From assembly GCF_013377255.1 (NCBI RefSeq), contig NZ_CP016614.1:1496501-1560500 (forward strand): a stretch of 64,000 nucleotides of DNA. The letters are read 5' to 3'. The stretch is from Mannheimia granulomatis. GTDB lineage: Bacteria > Pseudomonadota > Gammaproteobacteria > Enterobacterales > Pasteurellaceae. Position 1 is the first letter of the stretch. Every line of letters begins with the position of its first letter. Position numbers and translations under genes: made by a program. The notes beneath the pieces were generated by a model that was not told the DNA's origin, ran no database searches, and saw only the letters and a program-made list of their open reading frames with translations. Shown in pieces: positions 43,301 through 52,571 of this stretch.

Positions 43301-43948
43301 TTAAAAACCTGCATTTTTCAGAAAATCGACCGTCAATTTACTCGCCGGATTTTCCACTTCTTTTTTTAATAAAAACTGTTCAATATATTTGCCTACAATA
43401 TCATTTTCTAAATTCACCAAACTACCGACTTTTTTAGTGCCAAGATTGGTTTCTTTAATAGTGTGTGGAATAATTGAAACACGAAATGAGTTTTCATCGG
43501 TATCTACCACCGTTAAACTAATACCATCAATAGTAATTGAGCCTTTTTCAATAATATAACGCATTAATTTTGGCGAGGTTTGAATACGATACCAAGTGGC
43601 ATTGTCTGCCGGAGTAATCTCTGCAATTGTGCCTGTACCATCAATATGTCCTGACACAATATGCCCGCCAAAACGTCCGTTAGCTGCCATAGCACGTTCA
43701 AGATTAACAGGACTATTCATGCCTAATTCACCTAACGAAGTTCGCTTAAGCGTTTCAGACATCACATCTGCGGTAAATTGTTCTGTTGTAAAAGAAGTTA
43801 CCGTTAAACAAACCCCATTTACTGCAATGCTATCGCCCAAGTGTACATCTTTTAGAATTTTTTTTGCCTTTATTGTTACAACCGCAAACTCGCCCTGTTT
43901 TTTAATTTGGGCGATACTGCCTACTTCTTCAATAATCCCTGTAAACAT
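43301..43948 (-). CDS. ribE: Riboflavin synthase alpha chain
   Basis: Dismutates two lumazine molecules to riboflavin. Two tandem lumazine-binding repeats: the first from MFTGIIEEVGSI, with GDSIAVNGVCLTV; the second from GHIVSGHIDGTGTI, with GSITIDGISLTVV. The MFTGIIE start is diagnostic. 215 residues, typical. Lies 27 bases after ribD in the rib operon. Confidence 0.96.
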   Translation of the reverse strand: MFTGIIEEVGSIAQIKKQGEFAVVTIKAKKILKDVHLGDSIAVNGVCLTVTSFTTEQFTADVMSETLKRTSLGELGMNSPVNLERAMAANGRFGGHIVSGHIDGTGTIAEITPADNATWYRIQTSPKLMRYIIEKGSITIDGISLTVVDTDENSFRVSIIPHTIKETNLGTKKVGSLVNLENDIVGKYIEQFLLKKEVENPASKLTVDFLKNAGF

Positions 43949-43975
43949 TAATTATTTTCCCCATGCTATGCCTCT

Positions 43976-45073
43976 TTATCTAAAAGAGGAACTTACCTCA
44001 TAATCCAACAAAATATCTTCACCAATCAGCTCGGTTGATTTCAGCGTTAATTGTACTGCCTGAGATAACTCAGCAATCCCTTCTCCACCAATGGGTGTTT
44101 TTGCAGCCTTGCCACCTACTAATTTCGGTGCAATATAGCAATGTATTCTATTTACACAACCGGCTTTTAACGCACTAAAATTCAGGCTGGAACCACCTTC
44201 AATTAATAAACTGTCAATTTGCATTTCGCCTAATTTTTGCAAAAGTTTCGGTAAATTCACCCGCTTGTTATCAGCTTCGACGACTATCACTTCCACGCCA
44301 AACCGTTGGTAAGGCTCATGAGAAACTTTGTCATCATTTACGGTGGCGATGATGGTGCGATATTCTTTGGCTGTTTGAACCAATTTGCAATCCAGTGGCG
44401 TGCGTAGTCGGCTATCACACACAATCCGCACCGGCTGTTTCGCATTTTCCATTCGGCTGTTAAGCACTGGATCGTCCGCTAACACCGTTTCCACACCCAC
44501 CATAATTGCACTATATTGATGACGGGTTTGTTGCACTTTTGCCCGAGCTAACTCGCCTGTAATCCATTTCGATTCGCCTGTGCTAGTCGCAATTTTACCA
44601 TCCGCGGTCATCGCATATTTCAGCAACACATAAGGGAGCTTGGTTTGAATATAGTGGAAGAAAATCGGGTTCAGTTCATCACATTCCGCTCGCATAAAAT
44701 CTTCAACCACTTCAATACCTGCCGCTTTCAACTGCATAGCCCCGTTACCGGAAACCAGCGGATTTGGATCACGAGAGCCGATAAAGATTTTTTGAATACC
44801 ACGTTCAATTAATAAATCTGAACACGGAGGCGTTTTTCCATGATGGCAACAAGGCTCTAACGTGACATAAGCCGTTGCACCTGTTAAATCTTGCTGAGAA
44901 TTTAAAATTGCGTTACGTTCAGCATGCCATTTGCCATATTTTTCATGGTATCCCTCAGCGACGATTTTGCCGTTTTTAACAATCACACAGCCGACTAGAG
45001 GATTCGGATTTGTCCAGCCTTGGGCTTTTTTGGCAAGTTCGATGGCATAAGCCATATATTGAGCATCAGTCAT
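43976..45073 (-). CDS. ribD: Bifunctional riboflavin deaminase/reductase
   Basis: Carries out the second and third steps from GTP: deamination of the pyrimidine, then reduction of the ribose. The N-terminal deaminase has the zinc motif HAERNAI and PCCHHGKTPPCSD (about residues 49-84). The C-terminal reductase follows from about KLPYVLLKYAMTADGKIA. 365 residues, as in E. coli. First gene of the operon. No clear ribosome site precedes its ATG. Expression is set by the FMN riboswitch about 190 bases upstream. Confidence 0.96.
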   Translation of the reverse strand: MTDAQYMAYAIELAKKAQGWTNPNPLVGCVIVKNGKIVAEGYHEKYGKWHAERNAILNSQQDLTGATAYVTLEPCCHHGKTPPCSDLLIERGIQKIFIGSRDPNPLVSGNGAMQLKAAGIEVVEDFMRAECDELNPIFFHYIQTKLPYVLLKYAMTADGKIATSTGESKWITGELARAKVQQTRHQYSAIMVGVETVLADDPVLNSRMENAKQPVRIVCDSRLRTPLDCKLVQTAKEYRTIIATVNDDKVSHEPYQRFGVEVIVVEADNKRVNLPKLLQKLGEMQIDSLLIEGGSSLNFSALKAGCVNRIHCYIAPKLVGGKAAKTPIGGEGIAELSQAVQLTLKSTELIGEDILLDYEVSSSFR

Positions 45074-45174
45074 GGTTTTTAGCGGATTAAGTCAGAAATT
45101 GAGGGCGTGATGAAAGATTATTTTAAATACAAGCGGTCAAATTTCTTTAAAATTTTGCAAATGCCAACTTAATT

Positions 45175-45214
45175 TAAAATAATAAAGCCTTGAAATCACA
45201 CGATCTCAAGGCTT
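45175..45214 (-). terminator. Expression-platform terminator of the FMN riboswitch
   Basis: AAGCCTTGA and TCAAGGCTT with a 12-base loop, then TATTATTTT on the minus strand, between the riboswitch and ribD. Opposite-facing uptake words flank it (45129-45138 and 45235-45244). Confidence 0.7.
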
Positions 45215-45264
45215 GCAAAAAAGACGCAAAAAACAACCGCTTGTACGGTATTTTTACGATTTTT

Positions 45265-45384
45265 GACTCTTCTTCCATCCAGACTATACTGTCGGTACCG
45301 GAGTTTCACCGGTTCCTGCCAAACCTTTTTCGTTTCGCTCGCGGACTTTACCGCCGATCGGGAATTTCACCCTGCCCTGAAGAT
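45265..45384 (-). ncRNA. FMN riboswitch (RFN element)
   Basis: On the minus strand the conserved RFN pieces appear in order: CTTCAGGGCAGGGTGAAATT, CCCGATCGGCGGTAAAGTCC, GCGAGC, GGCAGGAACCGGTGAAACTC, CGGTACCGACAGTATAGTCT and GGATGGAAGAAG. The closing CTTC/GAAG helix pairs the two ends. FMN binding should favour the downstream terminator and shut off ribDE-ribBA-ribH. Confidence 0.96.
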
Positions 45385-45399
45385 AAAAATTTGGCAAGA

Positions 45400-45428
45400 A
45401 TTCTGCTTTCATTCGCTTGTGATGTCAA
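45400..45428 (-). promoter_or_regulatory. Promoter of the riboflavin operon
   Basis: TTGACA (45428-45423), 17-base spacer, CAGAAT (45405-45400). Transcription would begin near 45393, just before the riboswitch. Confidence 0.6.
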
Positions 45429-45530
45429 GTAAGAATTTGACTACTTTAGTAAGTTTTTAACGATTGATTAAATCGAAAAATAATATGAGCTTGATTACAT
45501 TGAGTTTTTTTAATTTAAATCAAATTTTCC

Positions 45531-45558
45531 CTTGTTTTTCATAAATTCGTCCTCATAA
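45531..45558 (+). promoter_or_regulatory. Candidate heat-shock promoter of lon
   Basis: CTTGTTT, 13-base spacer, CCTCATAA: partial match to the sigma-32 pattern CTTGAAA-N13-CCCCATNT, 42 bases before the lon ATG. The rest of 45429-45530 is A/T-rich without further features I can support. Confidence 0.45.
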
Positions 45559-45599
45559 TGGGTAAATTACATTTTATGTGAGATAAAGAGAGCAAATTT

Positions 45600-48002
45600 A
45601 TGGCACCAAGAAGAAAGAAAACAATTGAATTACCACTACTTCCGTTACGCGATGTGGTGGTATTCCCTTATATGGTTATGCCGTTATTTGTAGGACGTGA
45701 AAAATCAATTCAAGCCCTACGCTCGGCGATGGATTCAAATAAACAGCTGTTTTTAGTTACTCAGCAAGATCCAAATAAAGAAGACCCTAATAGCGAAGAT
45801 ATGTATAACGTTGGGGTGGTTGCCAATATCATTCAAATGCTTAACCTACCGGACGGGACGGTAAAAGTATTGGTTGAGGGTCAAAGTCGTGCCAAAATTG
45901 AACAGATTCATGATGACGAAAAAGGCTTTTGGGCGGAAGTTCAACCGATCAACTCTGAATATGATGAGGAAAATGAAGAGTTAAAAACTATTGCTAAAAC
46001 TACTCTCGCGGAATTTGAAAATTACGTTAAAAATAATAAGAAAATTCCGGCTGAAATTTTGCCTAAATTGCAAAGAATCACACTTGAAGACCGCTTGGCA
46101 GATACTATTGCTTCCAATCTAATTGCCCCAGTGAAGAAAAAACAGGAACTTTTAGAAGAAGCAAATCTAATTGCTCGTTTTGATGCTCTATTAATTGCGA
46201 TGGCAACGGAGATGGATACACTTGAAACTGAAACCCGTATCCGTAACCGTGTGAAGCAACAAATGGAAAAAAACCAACGTGATTACTACCTTAATGAACA
46301 AATCAAAGCGATCCAAAAAGAGCTAGGCAATGGAGATGATGTCGAGCAGAGTGAGTTAGATAAGCTTAAAGAAAAAATTGATGCGGCAAAATTACCAACC
46401 GAAGTCAAAGAAAAGCTTGATGCTGAATTTAGAAAGCTCAAAGCAATGCCACAAAGCTCTTCTGAAGCAACCGTGGTGCGTGGCTATATTGACTGGATTT
46501 TACAAATGCCTTGGCATACAAAATCGGCAGTCAAAAAAGATTTAGCCAAAGCCCAAGCAGTTTTAGATAAAGATCACTACGGTTTAGAACGTGTGAAAGA
46601 ACGCATTGTCGAATACCTTGCAGTGCAAAGCCGTTTAAACAAATTAAAAGGGCCTATTCTTTGCTTAGTTGGCCCACCGGGCGTGGGAAAAACTTCATTA
46701 GGTCAATCTATTGCCAATGCAACAGGACGTAAATATGTGCGTATGGCATTAGGTGGTGTACGTGATGAAGCGGAGATCCGTGGCCATCGCCGTACCTACA
46801 TTGGCTCAATGCCGGGGCAATTAATGATGAAAATGGCAAAAGTGGGTGTACGTAATCCGCTATTCTTGTTAGATGAAATCGACAAAATGGCTCAAGATAT
46901 GCGTGGTGACCCTGCCTCTGCCTTACTTGAAGTGTTAGACCCTGAGCAAAACAAAGCCTTTAACGATCACTATTTGGAAGTGGACTACGATTTATCAGAT
47001 GTCATGTTTGTGGCAACTTCAAACTCCATGAATATTCCGCCGGCATTATTAGATCGTATGGAAGTTATTCGTCTTTCCGGTTATACCGAAGATGAAAAAA
47101 TGCACATTGCCCGTGACCACTTACTGGCAAAACAGCAGGAAAATAACGGCTTAAAAGAAGGTGAATTAGTGGTTGAAGACAGTGCAATTTTAAGCATTAT
47201 CCGCTACTACACCCGTGAAGCCGGCGTACGTGGGCTTGAGCGTGAAATTGCTAAAATCTGCCGTAAAGCCGTAAAAGCACTAGTGTTGGATAAAAAACTG
47301 AAATCTATTACGGTCTCTGAGCATAATATCGAAGACTATTTAGGTGTCAAACGCTTTGACTACGGCAAAATGGACAGTCAAAACCGTATTGGTGAGGTGA
47401 CAGGGCTAGCTTGGACAGAAGTAGGTGGAGATTTATTAACTATTGAAACTACATCGGTAACCGGTAAAGGCAAATTCTCGTACACCGGCTCACTAGGCGA
47501 TGTGATGAAAGAATCTATCCAAGCGGCAATGATGGTAGTACGAGCCAGAGCAGAAAAATTAGGTATTGCGGAAGACTTCTACGAGAAACGTGATATTCAC
47601 GTTCACGTGCCGGATGGTGCAACGCCTAAAGATGGTCCAAGTGCGGGTATTGCGATGTGTACTGCATTAATTTCTAGCCTCACAGGTAACCCTGTTCGTA
47701 AAGAAGTCGCAATGACAGGGGAAATCAGCCTACGTGGAAAAGTACTTCCAATCGGCGGCCTCAAAGAGAAATTACTTGCAGCACACCGTGGTGGCATTAC
47801 TACCGTAATTATTCCGAAAGAGAATGAGAAAGACTTAGAGGAAATTCCAGAAAATGCTAAAGCAGCCCTGAATATCCATGCAGTTGAAACCATTGATGAA
47901 GTGCTGGCAATCGCCCTTGAAAACCCACCAATGGGAATTGACGTGATGCCAAAAGCACAAATCAAAGTGAAAAAATCACGTACTAAAGCAGTGGTTCAAT
48001 AA
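45600..48002 (+). CDS. lon: ATP-dependent protease Lon
   Basis: Homo-hexameric AAA+ protease that removes damaged proteins and many short-lived regulators, including antitoxins such as HicB-type proteins in other bacteria. The N-domain (PLLPLRDVVVFPYMVMPLFVGRE) is followed by a coiled coil, the AAA+ module with Walker A GPPGVGKTS and Walker B LFLLDEIDKM, and the S16 protease domain with the Ser-Lys dyad S681 (KDGPSAGIA) and K724 (GGLKEK). 800 residues, slightly longer than E. coli Lon (784), with a basic tail (KVKKSRTKAVVQ). Single-gene unit. Confidence 0.98.
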   Translation: MAPRRKKTIELPLLPLRDVVVFPYMVMPLFVGREKSIQALRSAMDSNKQLFLVTQQDPNKEDPNSEDMYNVGVVANIIQMLNLPDGTVKVLVEGQSRAKIEQIHDDEKGFWAEVQPINSEYDEENEELKTIAKTTLAEFENYVKNNKKIPAEILPKLQRITLEDRLADTIASNLIAPVKKKQELLEEANLIARFDALLIAMATEMDTLETETRIRNRVKQQMEKNQRDYYLNEQIKAIQKELGNGDDVEQSELDKLKEKIDAAKLPTEVKEKLDAEFRKLKAMPQSSSEATVVRGYIDWILQMPWHTKSAVKKDLAKAQAVLDKDHYGLERVKERIVEYLAVQSRLNKLKGPILCLVGPPGVGKTSLGQSIANATGRKYVRMALGGVRDEAEIRGHRRTYIGSMPGQLMMKMAKVGVRNPLFLLDEIDKMAQDMRGDPASALLEVLDPEQNKAFNDHYLEVDYDLSDVMFVATSNSMNIPPALLDRMEVIRLSGYTEDEKMHIARDHLLAKQQENNGLKEGELVVEDSAILSIIRYYTREAGVRGLEREIAKICRKAVKALVLDKKLKSITVSEHNIEDYLGVKRFDYGKMDSQNRIGEVTGLAWTEVGGDLLTIETTSVTGKGKFSYTGSLGDVMKESIQAAMMVVRARAEKLGIAEDFYEKRDIHVHVPDGATPKDGPSAGIAMCTALISSLTGNPVRKEVAMTGEISLRGKVLPIGGLKEKLLAAHRGGITTVIIPKENEKDLEEIPENAKAALNIHAVETIDEVLAIALENPPMGIDVMPKAQIKVKKSRTKAVVQ

Positions 48003-48041
48003 TTTCTCAAAAATATAGAGCAGTGCAAACTGCTCTAACAT

Positions 48042-48089
48042 ACAAGCGGTTATTTTCTTGCAAAATTTTGCGAAAAAATAACCGCTTGT
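48042..48089. terminator. Inverted uptake-sequence pair between lon and ilvY
   Basis: ACAAGCGGTTATTTTCTTGC pairs with its near-inverse at 48070-48089 (ends AACCGCTTGT). Shared end of lon and of the glycosyltransferase-ilvY transcript. A second small hairpin (AGAGCAG/CTGCTCT, 48017-48036) precedes it. Confidence 0.85.
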
Positions 48090-48092
48090 TTA

Positions 48093-48983
48093 TTATGGAT
48101 TGATATGTGGCAATAATGCCCAGAATGCTTCAAGAATCGGTTCTTGAAGGCGTTTTTGTTGAACACAAATACCCAACTCAAAAGGTGTAATTGGGAAAGG
48201 CAAATTCAAATAAGAGACCTGATTATTCATCGGACTATGTTTAATCACTACATCAGGCAGCAAGGCTACTCCAAAGCCAAGAGCTACCATCGGCACTATG
48301 GCTTCATGCCCGCTGACCGTAGCATAAATTCGAGGTTCTTTAATTTTCTGTTCTTTAAACCAACGATCAATACGTTTTCTTACCGGTCCATTAACCGGCA
48401 AAATAAAGGGAACATTTTTCCAATCTATCGGTGACTGCTGCAAAATTTGCGTTGCTGCACAGGCTACGCGAGGAGCAATAATTGAGAGCTTAATATCATC
48501 AATATAATGAAAAACAATGTTATTTGGTAAAAACGCCGGCTTACCTGCAACAGAAATATCTGCTGATAATGATTGCACTTCATGCACTGCCTGAGCCGGG
48601 TCGCCCGTACTCAGTTTAATTTCTACCTTGGGATGAACTTGACGAAAACGTGACAAAATCTGAGGTAAATGACTATAGGCTGCCGTTACCGAACAGAATA
48701 CTTTCAACTCACCTTCTAATTCCCCTTGAGTTGGTGAAAGTTGGTGTTGAAGCTGCTGCCATTCCGTCCAGCTTTGTTTAGCAAATTCCAAAAATTTTTC
48801 ACCAGCTTCCGTTAAATGCACTTGGCGATTATCCCGTAGAAACAACGGCTGTCCCAACTCCTCCTCCATTCGCTGAATATGGCGAGTGAGTGTGGAAGCC
48901 GTCATATAGTTTTTCTCCGCACTACGAATAAAACTACGGGTTTGGGCGATGTCTAGGAAAAGTTTAAGGCTTTGGAATTCCAT
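48093..48983 (-). CDS. ilvY: LysR-family regulator IlvY
   Basis: Activator of ilvC in branched-chain amino acid synthesis, responding to acetolactate or acetohydroxybutyrate. Matches E. coli IlvY along its length: winged helix-turn-helix (ASTLTRHIQRMEEELGQPLFLRDNR), then FCSVTAAYSHLPQIL, GPVRKRIDRWF and SGHEAIVPMVALGFGVALLPDVV. 296 residues. ilvC, its usual divergent neighbour, is not present; instead it sits 4 bases after the last glycosyltransferase gene and would be read from that operon. This arrangement is unusual and suggests the operon was inserted or rearranged next to it. Confidence 0.9.
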   Translation of the reverse strand: MEFQSLKLFLDIAQTRSFIRSAEKNYMTASTLTRHIQRMEEELGQPLFLRDNRQVHLTEAGEKFLEFAKQSWTEWQQLQHQLSPTQGELEGELKVFCSVTAAYSHLPQILSRFRQVHPKVEIKLSTGDPAQAVHEVQSLSADISVAGKPAFLPNNIVFHYIDDIKLSIIAPRVACAATQILQQSPIDWKNVPFILPVNGPVRKRIDRWFKEQKIKEPRIYATVSGHEAIVPMVALGFGVALLPDVVIKHSPMNNQVSYLNLPFPITPFELGICVQQKRLQEPILEAFWALLPHINP

Positions 48984-48987
48984 ATTT

Positions 48988-50019
48988 TTAATCCACTAAC
49001 CATTCCGGCTTTATTTGTTCAGGAGAAATTTCATTGATATTTTCCTTATAAAACAAAATATGGGTTTCTGATTTATTTAATGGTCTCCAATGAGTAAAAT
49101 TTTCTATACCATCTCCATAAAGAGCAATTATTTTTTTATTCAGACCGGATGCAATATGCACCGTTGCTGTATCAGGTGAAATAATAACTTCTGCAGTCCT
49201 AATTAACTCAATAGTATTAAAAATAGTCTTTGTTGGTGGTACATAAACACCTTGATATTTTTTTGATATTGAGCTTAATTCCTCAAAAACATCGGGATAA
49301 CTAAGTAATATAAGAGGTTTACTTGGTATAATTTTTTTTAGATATTCAATATATCTTATTATATTATCGTAACTAACCTTTCTTGAATTAGCGGCCCCAA
49401 AAAAATTAATTGCAATATAATTTTTAATTTCATTCTTATCCAAATATGTCATTATTTCATCTTGTGATGTTTTATCGAATGGTATGTCATAACTATCATC
49501 ATCAACTTTAAACCCTACCATTTCTAGTGCGGTTTTATATATTTCAGAAAAATGCTGAGGAGTTTTAATATTTATATTAAAAAGCTGATAACTCTCTTTC
49601 TGATAACCAATATAATACTTAGCATTAATCAACCGTAAAAGTAAAAGATCTCTGTTTCTTATTAAAATTGTCGGATCAACCACAATATCATATTTTTCTT
49701 TGCTTAATCTTATTCCACATTTTATATAATCTAATATATTACGTTTTTTTACATAGTAGATATGATCAATATATGGATTTTTCTTGTATAAATAAGCATC
49801 TTTTTTTGTGCAAACAATTCCTATTGTTAAATCATTCTTTTGCTTTTTTAACTCACGAAAAACAAATGAGCTAACAATATAATCTCCTATTTTCCCATCC
49901 TGTCGTAAAAAAAGAATTTTTTCAGGTGATATTACAAGAGATTTACATTCCCTTTTTCGATCAAGGATATATTTCCCTAGAAATAGGCGAATTTTTTGTA
50001 AAAATAATTTTATTTTCAT
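48988..50019 (-). CDS. Glycosyltransferase family 9 (heptosyltransferase-like), distal
   Basis: Member of the ADP-heptose:LPS heptosyltransferase family (GT9), acting at the cytoplasmic side of the inner membrane. The N-terminal domain has ILFLRQDGKIGDYIVSSFVFRELKK. The C-terminal donor-binding domain has IRTAEVIISPDTATVHIASGLNKKIIALYGDG, the usual D-T-x-x-x-H stretch. I start at the ATG at 50019, which overlaps the previous stop as ATGA; a GTG two codons earlier is also open. 343 residues. The sequence is A/T-rich. The sugar donor could be a heptose or something else; GT9 members vary. Confidence 0.82.
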   Translation of the reverse strand: MKIKLFLQKIRLFLGKYILDRKRECKSLVISPEKILFLRQDGKIGDYIVSSFVFRELKKQKNDLTIGIVCTKKDAYLYKKNPYIDHIYYVKKRNILDYIKCGIRLSKEKYDIVVDPTILIRNRDLLLLRLINAKYYIGYQKESYQLFNINIKTPQHFSEIYKTALEMVGFKVDDDSYDIPFDKTSQDEIMTYLDKNEIKNYIAINFFGAANSRKVSYDNIIRYIEYLKKIIPSKPLILLSYPDVFEELSSISKKYQGVYVPPTKTIFNTIELIRTAEVIISPDTATVHIASGLNKKIIALYGDGIENFTHWRPLNKSETHILFYKENINEISPEQIKPEWLVD

Positions 50020-51083
50020 ACACAATTTTCTTCCAAATAATGTTTAAGCCAGTTAATTGCTTTGGAAAGTTCAAAATTTTCAGTCAAATTAGAATTTGTC
50101 CCTACATCATTTTTAGTTAAAACTTTAAAATGAGGCGTACTTGGCAAAAGTAATGGCTCCCACGTTCCCATATTCGGCATACTTTTAGCAAAAAAACTTA
50201 ATAATGGTTTTTGAAATGCACATGCAATATGCAATGCACCACCATCAACAGCAATCACAAAATCTGCACTTGCAACCAAAGATAAATATTCACTTAATGA
50301 CATCTTAGGCGATAATCGAATATTTAAATTCGGACAATTTTGTTTAAGTTCTTGATAATACTCTTGAGATAATTCTGTATAACTTAAAATAATATCTATT
50401 TCTTCAGCCTTTTCTATAATAGACTGATTAAGTAATACCACTAATTCATTGGCAGGAATCTTACGTTTACTGCCATAAGGACATAATAGCAATCTGTATT
50501 TACCCGATGTCCATATATCTGATACTTTATCATCATGTTCTGACTGAGTTTTTAAAATACTATATTCAATAGATAAACTATTATTAAGATTAAATCCTGA
50601 GTTTAATAAATAATTACTTAATTTCTCACTAGCTTCTTGTGGATAATAGAAATTATAATTTTTAACATTATCCAAATTGTAATGATTTTTATGATACTTT
50701 CTAAAAATTGCAATATATTCAGGATTAATAATCCTGTCCATTAGTAGAGAAGATGTATTAAAATTATTTTCAAAATCAATAACTAAATCCCATTTTTTAT
50801 AATTTCTAATATAATCTACTAGGTTCCTATAAATATAACAATCAACCAATTGAGAATGCTCATAGATTATTTTATTACCAGAGGCAACCACTACTCCAAT
50901 TTTTGCATTAGGATAAAGTTTCCTAAGCTGATTGATATGTGCTGTATGAACTACTGCATCACCAATCGCCCAGCCAAGAGGGCGAATGAGAATAGAGTTA
51001 ATTACTGCAGAATGTAAAACTTTATCATCCAGAATATGGCGTTTTTCCAATAAAGAAAGAATTAATTTCTTGAAGATTTTCAT
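50016..51083 (-). CDS. Glycosyltransferase family 9 (heptosyltransferase-like), proximal
   Basis: Second GT9-type enzyme, diverged from its neighbour. N-terminal segment ILIRPLGWAIGDAVVHTAHINQLRKLYPNAKIGVVV; C-terminal LVASADFVIAVDGGALHIACAFQKPLLSFFAKS with the D-G-G-x-x-H donor site. I start at the ATG at 51083 (MKIFKKLIL); further upstream only a TTG extends the frame. 355 residues. Its stop overlaps the next start by four bases. The N-terminus is basic, as if it sits on the membrane. Probably extends the lipooligosaccharide core. Confidence 0.8.
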   Translation of the reverse strand: MKIFKKLILSLLEKRHILDDKVLHSAVINSILIRPLGWAIGDAVVHTAHINQLRKLYPNAKIGVVVASGNKIIYEHSQLVDCYIYRNLVDYIRNYKKWDLVIDFENNFNTSSLLMDRIINPEYIAIFRKYHKNHYNLDNVKNYNFYYPQEASEKLSNYLLNSGFNLNNSLSIEYSILKTQSEHDDKVSDIWTSGKYRLLLCPYGSKRKIPANELVVLLNQSIIEKAEEIDIILSYTELSQEYYQELKQNCPNLNIRLSPKMSLSEYLSLVASADFVIAVDGGALHIACAFQKPLLSFFAKSMPNMGTWEPLLLPSTPHFKVLTKNDVGTNSNLTENFELSKAINWLKHYLEENCV

Positions 51084-51103
51084 TACGCTGAATACCAATC
51101 GAT

Positions 51104-51778
51104 TTATTTATATCTATTCTCAATCTCATCAATTTCTGAAATATGCCCACCAAAAACACAAGCAGGTTCTACACCATAAGCATGAATATTTGTCATTTGT
51201 ATCAAGCCAGTTAAAAAATCAGATGGCAAGCGAACTGGATAAGCAAATTTAAGTAATTTCTTAGCTCCTTCTTGAGTAATTAAATAAGCAGTCGTTCTAA
51301 TAATAGAACGTTTAGAGTTTTTTGAAGGCTTTAAATATCTTGCTAGGCGATAACGCTCTACTAAATTTTTCATAAATGGAAATACTTTTGCCTTACCGTG
51401 ATCGAAAAAAATAATTTCTCTACGATATGGTACTTTTTTTAATACATCCGCTAAAATTTGCTTAAAATAAAGAGATACTATCGCATCATCTTCCAAAATA
51501 ATTGCTTCTGGAATATTATTATTGACAATATACTCATACATTTTTATATGGCTTAATGCACAACCTATTTCTCCCAATGTTAATGGTTTTCTTGCCGCAT
51601 ACTTTTGCGGATAGAATTCAAAATCAACTTGGTTGAGCTGTTCTTTTGTAAGCTCTTTACCATATACTGCGTCAAAAAATTGAAACTCTAACCCTAAGCT
51701 ATTTAGTCTTTCCGAGATTTCTTTTCTGCGTGAAGAATTTTTTAAACTGATGATAAAAATAGGGGGTAGATTATTCAT
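51104..51778 (-). CDS. Glycosyltransferase family 25 (LOS type), second copy
   Basis: GT25 enzyme of the LgtB/Lex2B/LOS-galactosyltransferase group. Shows FIISLKNSSRRKEISERL at the start, GEIGCALSHIKMYEYI, and the metal-binding EDDAIVS near residue 97. The end has LPSDFLTGLIQ and GVEPACVF. 224 residues, typical for the family. Its first eight bases overlap the end of the preceding GT25 gene (51771-51778). Such enzymes usually add galactose or glucose to outer-core heptose or hexose. The sugar cannot be predicted. Confidence 0.85.
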   Translation of the reverse strand: MNNLPPIFIISLKNSSRRKEISERLNSLGLEFQFFDAVYGKELTKEQLNQVDFEFYPQKYAARKPLTLGEIGCALSHIKMYEYIVNNNIPEAIILEDDAIVSLYFKQILADVLKKVPYRREIIFFDHGKAKVFPFMKNLVERYRLARYLKPSKNSKRSIIRTTAYLITQEGAKKLLKFAYPVRLPSDFLTGLIQMTNIHAYGVEPACVFGGHISEIDEIENRYK

Positions 51779-52568
51779 AAAAGTTTACCTTATTAAGTAA
51801 CAGTAACTTAATTCTATTTTGAATTCGTCTAAATGGTCTCAAAAATTCCTTAAATACTCTGGTTAAAATAAATCTAGATTTTTTATATTCAATAATTTCA
51901 TATTTCCCAGCTCTCTCATATTCTAATGCACTAGGAAAATTTTTATCTTCACCATATTTAATAAAGTCCTGTACACAAACAGCAGGCAAGGTTTGCCATA
52001 CTTTAAAACCTTTATTTAATAATTTATTAAATAATAAGATATCTATAGGCTGCTTAGAAACCATCCAAGTTTCTATATTTTCAAATAATACTTTGGCAAA
52101 ATTCAGTGATATCACATATCCTGCAGCCCCCAAATGCTCACTTTTTAATTCATATATATTAAAAATATTATTTAACTTCTTAACTGAAAAAAATGAAGTT
52201 GAAATATATGATAAAGACTTCTCTAGCTTTAAAATATCGAAATCCGATTCAATACTAGATATTTCATTTATTACTATTTTACTATATTTTGATAAATAAA
52301 TATCATCTTCAAAAATACATATTTTTTCCAGATTTTTCTCAATCATATATAAATACAGAGATAAATGACTAAACAGACAAGCAAGCTCCCCTTGCGTAAG
52401 TTGTGAGTTATCCGTATTTATATTAAATTTTAACTTAACTTCAGACAATTGAGAAGGTGTTATTGCATTAAAGAATTTAAATGGGATACCGTGTTTAGCA
52501 AACTCATTTTGGATATGAGTTCGTCTTTCTTCATTATTCATTTCTAAACTAATAACAAAAACTTCCAT
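51771..52568 (-). CDS. Glycosyltransferase family 25 (LOS type), first copy
   Basis: GT25 enzyme. FVISLEMNNEERRTHIQNEFAKHGIPFKFFNA at the start, GELACLFSHLSLYLYMI and the acidic motif FEDDIYLS near residue 93, then AAGYVISLNFAKVL. 265 residues; the C-terminal 40 are basic and hydrophobic (FLRPFRRIQNRIKLLLLNK), probably membrane-associating. Lies 3 bases downstream of the GT4 gene. Distinct enough from the second GT25 copy that recent tandem duplication is unlikely. Confidence 0.82.
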   Translation of the reverse strand: MEVFVISLEMNNEERRTHIQNEFAKHGIPFKFFNAITPSQLSEVKLKFNINTDNSQLTQGELACLFSHLSLYLYMIEKNLEKICIFEDDIYLSKYSKIVINEISSIESDFDILKLEKSLSYISTSFFSVKKLNNIFNIYELKSEHLGAAGYVISLNFAKVLFENIETWMVSKQPIDILLFNKLLNKGFKVWQTLPAVCVQDFIKYGEDKNFPSALEYERAGKYEIIEYKKSRFILTRVFKEFLRPFRRIQNRIKLLLLNKVNFYE

Positions 52569-52571
52569 AAC

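Noticed and set aside
43596..44003. 135-codon frame antisense to ribE
   Set aside because: Entirely over the ribE coding sequence with no domain; ribE has full family signatures.
45190..45460. Two short plus-strand frames over the riboflavin leader
   Set aside because: They run through the conserved FMN riboswitch, whose structure explains the sequence.
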